From contig JAJYXD010000062.1 of NCBI GenBank assembly GCA_021791135.1, positions 1 to 10,421 on the forward strand: a DNA stretch of 10,421 nt. The letters are read 5' to 3'. Made by a program: the position numbers and the translations under genes. A model generated the notes under the pieces. That model worked only from the letters and a program-made list of their open reading frames with translations, had not been told where the DNA came from and did no database searches. Numbering within the stretch: the first letter of the stretch is position 1; each line of letters starts with the position of its first letter. The stretch is from a bacterium. Its GTDB lineage: Bacteria > Patescibacteriota > Minisyncoccia > UBA6257 > GWB1-50-10. This document shows, piece by piece, positions 5,829 through 10,421 of the stretch.

Positions 5829-7079
5829 ATGATGGATTTAAAATCATTAAGCGGTGCGGTAGAGCAGATTGCGAGCGAGAAGGGTATTCCTCCCGAGAAA
5901 GTGATGGGGGCGATTGAGGCCGCCATCGCTGCCGCATATAAAAAGGAGTATAGAAAGCGATCGGAGATTATCCGCGCAAGAATTGATCCCAAGACAGGGG
6001 AGATTGAGTTCTTCCAGGTGAAGACCGTTGTGGACCCCTCAATGGTACGCATCGTCTCCGAGGAAGAGGAAGCGAAGGAATCGATCCCGACGGAAGAAGC
6101 GGAGGGCGTACTCCCGCGCTACAATCCCGATCGGCATATCTTTATAGAAGAGGCGAAACAGTTTAAGAAAAATGCCGTACTCGAAGAAGAACTCGAGTTT
6201 CCACTCGAGACCCACGAGGACTTCGGTCGCATTGCGGCACAGACCGCGAAGCAAGTTATTTTGCAGAACCTTCGGGAGGCGGAGCGATCCTCGATCCGCG
6301 ATGAGTTCGCGGATAAGGAAGGAGAGATCGTGAGCGGCGTGATCCAGCGATTCGAGCGGGGGAATGTCTATGTGAACCTCGGCCGCGCAATGGGTATCAT
6401 GTATCCGAACGAAAGTATTCCGGGTGAGCACTATCGCGTGGGCGATCGCATGCGCTTCTTCGTGTTTGCGGTACAAAACGACGTGCGCCGGCCGGGCATC
6501 GTACTCTCGCGTTCGCATCCGAGTTTTGTCGCGAAACTTTTTGAGCTTGAGGTTCCGGAGATTGCCGACGGAACGGTGGAGATAAAACAGATCGCACGGG
6601 AAGCGGGGAGTCGCAGTAAGATCGCGGTCTATTCGAACGAGGAAGGTGTCGACCCGGTAGGATCGGCAGTAGGTCAGCGCGGTACGCGCGTGATGGCGGT
6701 TACGAACGAGCTCGGCAATGAGAAGATCGACATTATCGAGTGGTCCGAGGATCCCGAGAAGTTTATCGGGAACGCGGTTTCTCCCGCAAAAGCAAAACTC
6801 GTTGAGATTCTCCCGCGTCGCGAGGCGCGCGTCTTGGTTGCGGAAGACCAGTTGAGTTTGGCGATCGGGAAGGGAGGACAGAATGTCAGGCTCGCCGCAA
6901 AACTCACGGGTTGGAAGATTGACGTGAGATCACAATCGAATCCGGATGAAATGCTTGAGGGGGGAGTTGCCTCGGCGGAAGAAGAAGCGGCGGCAGGGCC
7001 TCCAAAAGAAGAAGGAGGTGAAGAACCAAAAGAAGAACAAAAAGAGTCGGAAGATAAAAATGTCGAAGAAAAAGAATAG
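5829..7079 (+). CDS. nusA: Transcription termination/antitermination factor NusA
   Basis: NusA binds RNA polymerase, stabilises pausing, and promotes intrinsic termination or antitermination. The 416-residue product has the N-terminal polymerase-binding domain (about 1-155), an S1 domain (about 163-228, GEIVSGVIQRFERGNVYVNLG), KH1 (about 233-310, with GQRG at 282-285), and KH2 (about 318-370, with GKGG at 347-350 in the signature QLSLAIGKGGQNVRLA). The N-terminal domain carries about 25-30 extra residues near 77-105, acidic then aromatic, before the usual EEAK...E block. The tail (373-416) is low-complexity and very acidic; it replaces the AR repeats of proteobacterial NusA. Two ATG codons stand in tandem (5829 and 5832), so the N-terminus is uncertain by one residue. 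No good Shine-Dalgarno site is seen. It is followed by the pyrophosphatase gene after 8 bp, probably in one transcript. The stop is TAG. Confidence 0.97.
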   Translation: MMDLKSLSGAVEQIASEKGIPPEKVMGAIEAAIAAAYKKEYRKRSEIIRARIDPKTGEIEFFQVKTVVDPSMVRIVSEEEEAKESIPTEEAEGVLPRYNPDRHIFIEEAKQFKKNAVLEEELEFPLETHEDFGRIAAQTAKQVILQNLREAERSSIRDEFADKEGEIVSGVIQRFERGNVYVNLGRAMGIMYPNESIPGEHYRVGDRMRFFVFAVQNDVRRPGIVLSRSHPSFVAKLFELEVPEIADGTVEIKQIAREAGSRSKIAVYSNEEGVDPVGSAVGQRGTRVMAVTNELGNEKIDIIEWSEDPEKFIGNAVSPAKAKLVEILPRREARVLVAEDQLSLAIGKGGQNVRLAAKLTGWKIDVRSQSNPDEMLEGGVASAEEEAAAGPPKEEGGEEPKEEQKESEDKNVEEKE

Positions 7080-7087
7080 TACCAATC

Positions 7088-9493
7088 ATGTTTAAAAAAC
7101 TAAAAACAAAATTTATGATTGCGGGAGTTGCGATGGCATCCTTTATGGCGCTCGCGCCGAGCGCTCATGCGAGTGAGGCGGATCTTCTGCTTCCCGATCT
7201 GAAGTCGGTGTCGTTTCTCGGCATGACGGGATACGGACTTCTCATGACCGGCATCGCGGTCTGTATTCTTGGGATGATATTCGGGTTCGCGATGTTTACA
7301 AGAACCAAAAACCTTCCGGTGCACCGCGCAATGAAAGAAATCTCGGAACTGATCTACGAAACCTGCAAAACATATCTCACTACGCAGGGAAAGTTTCTCA
7401 TGATTCTCGAGGCCTTTATCGGCGTCATTATTATCGTTTATTTCGGACTGCTTCAACATTTCGAAGCGGTAAAGGTGCTTATCATTCTTCTCTTCAGCAT
7501 TCTCGGTATTCTCGGAAGTTATGCCGTCGCGTGGTTCGGTATCCGTATCAATACGTTCGCGAATTCGCGAACCGCGTTTGCGGGGCTTAAGGGAAAACCG
7601 TATCCCACTTACCAGATTCCAATGCAGGCGGGCATGAGTGTGGGAACGCTTCTTATCAGCACCGAGCTCCTCGCGATGCTTGCAATTCTTCTTTTTATCC
7701 CCGGCGATTATGCGGGGCCGTGTCTCATTGGTTTTGCAATCGGTGAATCACTCGGTGCCGCGGCACTCCGCGTAGCGGGAGGTATCTTCACGAAGATTGC
7801 GGACATCGGTTCTGATTTGATGAAGATCGTCTTCAAAATAAAAGAAGATGATGCGCGAAATCCGGGCGTCATCGCGGACTGCACGGGAGACAACGCGGGA
7901 GATTCGGTGGGTCCCACTGCGGACGGATTCGAGACCTACGGCGTGACGGGCGTGGCGCTCATTACGTTCATTCTTCTTGCGGTAGCAAGCGCAGTAACCC
8001 AGGTCCAGCTTTTAGTGTGGATCTTCGCGATGCGCATCATGATGGTCATCACAAGCGTTGTTTCGTATGCGTTGAACAATATGTTCGCGCGATCAAAGTA
8101 TAAGACGGCGGACAAGATGAACTTCGAGTTGCCGCTCACGACCTTAATTTGGCTTACCTCGTTCATCTCGATTGTGGTAACCTACCTCGTTTCCTATCTT
8201 TTGATCCCCGGCCTTGGTGACGGATCGCTCTGGTGGAAGCTCGCGACGATTATCAGCTGCGGCACGCTCGCGGGCGCGCTGATTCCCGAACTCGTGAAAG
8301 CGTTTACCTCGACGAACTCGACGCACGTGAAAGAAATCTTGAGTTCTTCGCGTGAAGGGGGAGCATCCCTGAATATTCTCTCGGGACTCGTGGCGGGTAA
8401 CTTCAGCGCATACTGGATCGGTCTTGCGATCGTGGCGCTTATGGGTGTCGCTTTCGGGGTGAGTACGCTCGGATTCGGCACGCTTATGATCGCTCCGTCG
8501 GTCTTCGCGTTTGGTCTCGTGGCATTCGGGTTTTTGGGTCTCGGACCCGTTACCATCGCGGTTGACTCGTACGGCCCCGTGACGGATAACGCCCAGTCGG
8601 TGTACGAACTTTCGATGATCGAGACGCTCCCGAATGTCAAAGAGGAAATAAAGAAGGATTTCGGATTCGATCCCGACTTCGAAAAAGCGAAAGAATATCT
8701 TGAGGAAAACGACGGCGCGGGAAATACTTTTAAAGCAACCGCGAAGCCGGTCTTGATAGGCACGGCGGTTGTGGGAGCGACGACCCTGATCTTTTCGATT
8801 ATTATGATGCTTACCGAAGGATTGAAACCGGAACTCGTGAGTAATCTCTCACTCTTGAATCCGTTCTTCCTCTTGGGGCTCATCACGGGCGGCGCCATAA
8901 TCTACTGGTTTAGCGGCGCTTCGATGCAGGCAGTCGTAACCGGCGCATATCGGGCAGTCGCGTTCATTAAGGAAAAAATCAAACTCGATGGAAGTTCGAC
9001 AAAGGCGTCCATTGAAGACTCGAAACGGGTAGTGGAAATCTGCACGCAGTTCGCGCAGAAAGGAATGTTCAATATCTTCCTCGTCGTATTCTTCAGTGCG
9101 CTCGCCTTCGCTACGCTTGATCCGTACTTCTTTATCGGTTATCTCGTCTCGATTGCAATCTTCGGTCTCTACCAGGCGATCTTCATGGCGAATGCCGGAG
9201 GCGCGTGGGACAACGCGAAGAAGGTGGTGGAGACGGAACTTAAGGAAAAAGGCACGGAACTTCATGCGGCGACGGTCGTGGGCGATACGGTAGGGGATCC
9301 CTTTAAGGATACCTCTTCGGTCGCGATGAACCCGATCATCAAGTTCACGACGCTCTTCGGGCTTCTTGCGGTAGAACTCGCAATCACGCTTCCGCGCTCG
9401 ACGAGCACTGTGCTCTCGGTTATCTTCTTTATAATCTCCGCGATCTTCGTCTGGCGCTCGTTCTACGGAATGAGAATCAAATCGAACGCCTAG
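7088..9493 (+). CDS. hppA: Membrane-bound ion-translocating pyrophosphatase (proton-pumping type likely), with signal peptide
   Basis: This enzyme hydrolyses pyrophosphate on the cytosolic side and pumps H+ (in some families Na+) across the membrane. The 801-residue protein has about 16 membrane helices after a probable cleavable signal peptide (1-28, ending SAHA before S29). Catalytic motifs are present: GGIFTKIADIGSDL (231-244), EDDARNPG (253-260), DCTGDNAGDSVGPTADGFETYG (264-285), DSYGPVTDNA (493-502), GGAWDNAKK (704-712) and HAATVVGDTVGDPFKDTSS (726-744). The DSVGPTADGFETYG version differs from the common DVAGMGADLFESY and marks a divergent branch. In GNTFKATAK (545-553) a lysine (K549) occupies the position where K+-independent enzymes have Lys and K+-dependent ones Ala, so K+ independence is predicted. 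A segment at 515-543 is an extra acidic, probably cytosolic loop. E220 lies in the helix bearing the ion-selectivity carboxylates of this superfamily, but pump specificity cannot be called. It is followed by a strong terminator. Confidence 0.95.
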   Translation: MFKKLKTKFMIAGVAMASFMALAPSAHASEADLLLPDLKSVSFLGMTGYGLLMTGIAVCILGMIFGFAMFTRTKNLPVHRAMKEISELIYETCKTYLTTQGKFLMILEAFIGVIIIVYFGLLQHFEAVKVLIILLFSILGILGSYAVAWFGIRINTFANSRTAFAGLKGKPYPTYQIPMQAGMSVGTLLISTELLAMLAILLFIPGDYAGPCLIGFAIGESLGAAALRVAGGIFTKIADIGSDLMKIVFKIKEDDARNPGVIADCTGDNAGDSVGPTADGFETYGVTGVALITFILLAVASAVTQVQLLVWIFAMRIMMVITSVVSYALNNMFARSKYKTADKMNFELPLTTLIWLTSFISIVVTYLVSYLLIPGLGDGSLWWKLATIISCGTLAGALIPELVKAFTSTNSTHVKEILSSSREGGASLNILSGLVAGNFSAYWIGLAIVALMGVAFGVSTLGFGTLMIAPSVFAFGLVAFGFLGLGPVTIAVDSYGPVTDNAQSVYELSMIETLPNVKEEIKKDFGFDPDFEKAKEYLEENDGAGNTFKATAKPVLIGTAVVGATTLIFSIIMMLTEGLKPELVSNLSLLNPFFLLGLITGGAIIYWFSGASMQAVVTGAYRAVAFIKEKIKLDGSSTKASIEDSKRVVEICTQFAQKGMFNIFLVVFFSALAFATLDPYFFIGYLVSIAIFGLYQAIFMANAGGAWDNAKKVVETELKEKGTELHAATVVGDTVGDPFKDTSSVAMNPIIKFTTLFGLLAVELAITLPRSTSTVLSVIFFIISAIFVWRSFYGMRIKSNA

Positions 9494-9507
9494 TACTCTT
9501 TGAATGG

Positions 9508-9541
9508 AAAGCCGGGCTTCCGCTTTGAAGCCCGGTTTTTG
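9508..9541 (+). terminator. Intrinsic terminator after the pyrophosphatase gene
   Basis: A perfect CCGGGCTTC (9512-9520) / GAAGCCCGG (9527-9535) stem, extended by an A/T and a G-T pair to about 12 bp, has a 6-nt loop and is followed directly by TTTTT (9536-9540). It starts 15 bp after the hppA stop and ends the nusA-hppA transcript. Confidence 0.93.
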
Positions 9542-9543
9542 TG

Positions 9544-9549
9544 TATAAT
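9544..9549 (+). promoter_or_regulatory. -10 box of murD
   Basis: A perfect TATAAT stands 12 bases before the murD ATG and directly behind the terminator. Transcription would start near 9556, leaving a leader of about six nucleotides and no room for a Shine-Dalgarno site. No good -35 box with normal spacing is seen. Confidence 0.55.
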
Positions 9550-9561
9550 AAAGATGTTTTT

Positions 9562-10421
9562 ATGACGAAAGACTTCAAAAATAAAAAGGTGCTTATTATG
9601 GGTCTCGGGACGCTTGGCGGAGGAGTCGCGAGCGCGAAGTGGTTTATTTCACAGGGTGCAAAAGTCACCATTACCGATCTCCGCTCGAAAACCGAGCTTC
9701 AGGAGCCGGTGCGGGAACTGCATAATTTTATAAAATCCGTCCTCCATTCGAAGGGTGCTATGCTACCGCATAGCACCAGCAATGCACTTGAGTTTGTATT
9801 AGGGAAGCATAGAGAGAAAGATTTCAAAGGCAGTGACATTATTGTCGTGAATCCCGCCGTGCCGCGGGAAAGCAAGTATCTCGTGATCGCCCGAAAGACG
9901 GGGAAGAAGATCGTGAATGACGCGCGGATTTTTTTCGATACGGTACCGAATCCAATCGTAGCGGTCACGGGCACGCGCGGAAAGACGACCACCACGAACT
10001 GGATCGCGCATTTCTTGAAGGCGAAGTATCCGAAGGCAATGCACGGCGGAAACTCCTCGAAGACCGCACTCCTTTTACTTGCCGACAAGTTGACGGACAA
10101 AAAGACGCCCGCAGTCGTAGAGCTTTCCTCGTGGCAGCTCGAACTCCTCGATAAAACGTCCCGCGGCCCCGATGTCGCGGTGATCACAAATATCTTTCCC
10201 GACCACCTGAACCGCTATAGAAACGTGCGGGACTATGCCTCCGCGAAGGCAAACATATTTTCGAAGCAAACGGCGGCGCAAAAACTTATTTTGAATTTTG
10301 ATAATCCATGGACGAAATTTTTCCTCTCGAAGAAGTCGAAATCGGAGATATATTTCATTTCACTCAAAGGACTTCCCGCAGGCCATAACGGTCTTTGTAG
10401 TTTCCCCGTTATTCTGAATCA
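9562..10421 (+). CDS. murD: UDP-N-acetylmuramoylalanine--D-glutamate ligase (first 286 residues; C-terminus beyond the window)
   Basis: MurD adds D-glutamate to UDP-MurNAc-L-alanine, an ATP-dependent step of peptidoglycan synthesis in the cytosol. The N-terminal nucleotide-sugar domain has VLIMGLGTLGGG (10-21) and IVVNPAVP (94-101). The central domain has the ATP loop VTGTRGKTTTT (135-145) and ELSSWQLELLD (187-197), followed by ITNIFPDHLNRY (208-219), all typical of the Mur ligase family. TDLR at 38-41 fits MurD better than MurC or MurF. About 150 residues of a usual ~450 lie off the right edge. Between the helix after TDLR and the FVLGKHREKDF segment (78-88) there are about 15-18 residues (around 58-76) that I do not expect from other MurD proteins. 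They include the eight encoded by a palindrome. An upstream ATG at 9554 gives only three codons. No Shine-Dalgarno site is present. Confidence 0.93.
   Translation, partial: MTKDFKNKKVLIMGLGTLGGGVASAKWFISQGAKVTITDLRSKTELQEPVRELHNFIKSVLHSKGAMLPHSTSNALEFVLGKHREKDFKGSDIIVVNPAVPRESKYLVIARKTGKKIVNDARIFFDTVPNPIVAVTGTRGKTTTTNWIAHFLKAKYPKAMHGGNSSKTALLLLADKLTDKKTPAVVELSSWQLELLDKTSRGPDVAVITNIFPDHLNRYRNVRDYASAKANIFSKQTAAQKLILNFDNPWTKFFLSKKSKSEIYFISLKGLPAGHNGLCSFPVILN
9754..9777. repeat. Perfect palindrome inside murD
   Basis: GGTGCTATGC (9754-9763) and GCATAGCACC (9768-9777) form a perfect 10-bp inverted repeat around a 4-nt loop TACC. The 24 bases are exactly eight codons in the murD frame, encoding GAMLPHST (residues 65-72). 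It lies where the N-terminal domain seems longer than usual. Confidence 0.85.

Noticed and set aside
7011..7020. Strong Shine-Dalgarno-like GAAGGAGGTG in the nusA 3' end
   Set aside because: No start codon stands at a useful distance; the pyrophosphatase ATG is about 68 bases further on. The word encodes the Glu/Gly-rich tail.
8194..8898. Minus-strand open frame of 234 codons
   Set aside because: It is antisense to the middle of the pyrophosphatase gene, whose motifs continue uninterrupted; the Ser/Pro-rich product is a shadow.
9554..9565. ATG at 9554 as an upstream mini-frame before murD
   Set aside because: It encodes three residues before a TGA that overlaps the murD ATG. It could be a coincidence of the A/T-rich leader, and nothing else supports it.
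1..10421. Possible UGA recoding, because none of the eight complete genes ends in TGA
   Set aside because: All genes read through at full expected length without any in-frame TGA, so there is no sign of TGA used as a sense codon; eight stops are too few to mean anything by themselves.

Overview
The window looks like a piece of a small-genome Gram-positive-like bacterium, most plausibly a member of the Candidate Phyla Radiation (Patescibacteria, perhaps a Parcubacteria-like lineage). This is an inference. The reasons are the mixture of ordinary housekeeping genes with single-pass membrane proteins of no recognised family, the long form of ribosomal protein S12, a divergent membrane pyrophosphatase, an almost complete lack of Shine-Dalgarno sites, and -10 boxes placed directly against start codons. 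No CRISPR array, insertion sequence, phage gene or RNA gene was recognised. All eight complete genes end in TAA or TAG.

Left part (1-2200, minus strand): the str-type operon rpsL-rpsG-fusA, with fusA running off the left edge. rpsL and rpsG overlap by one base (TAATG). A TTGACA-type promoter lies before rpsL, and a 6-bp inverted repeat covers its -35 box.

Middle (2270-5381): four envelope-related genes. A five-helix membrane protein (plus strand) converges on a single-pass protein with a large extracellular domain (minus strand), with a shared hairpin terminator between them. Upstream of the latter lies a site-2 (M50) intramembrane protease, and divergent from the protease is a small membrane-anchored protein with a DUF4352-like beta domain. 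The protease gene and its two neighbours start only a few bases after a near-perfect -10 hexamer, so they are probably transcribed leaderless. The protease and the small anchored protein are fired from back-to-back, mutually overlapping promoters in 45 bp.

Intergenic island (5382-5828): about 450 bp without a credible gene. It holds a 24-bp-stem palindrome, a nested hairpin, several short palindromes centred on GAA, and the promoter and leader hairpin of nusA.

Right part (5829-10421, plus strand): nusA (transcription elongation/termination factor) is followed after 8 bp by a membrane-bound ion-pumping pyrophosphatase with a signal peptide, then a strong intrinsic terminator, then the start of murD (peptidoglycan precursor ligase), which runs off the right edge. 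murD carries an in-frame 24-bp perfect palindrome inside a stretch that appears to be an insertion relative to other MurD proteins.

The functions are mostly core: translation (S12, S7, EF-G), transcription (NusA), membrane energisation by pyrophosphate, wall synthesis (MurD). Nothing here is a clear new multi-gene system. The best leads are the leaderless promoter arrangement around the protease, the palindromic elements (including the one in murD), and the divergent pyrophosphatase.
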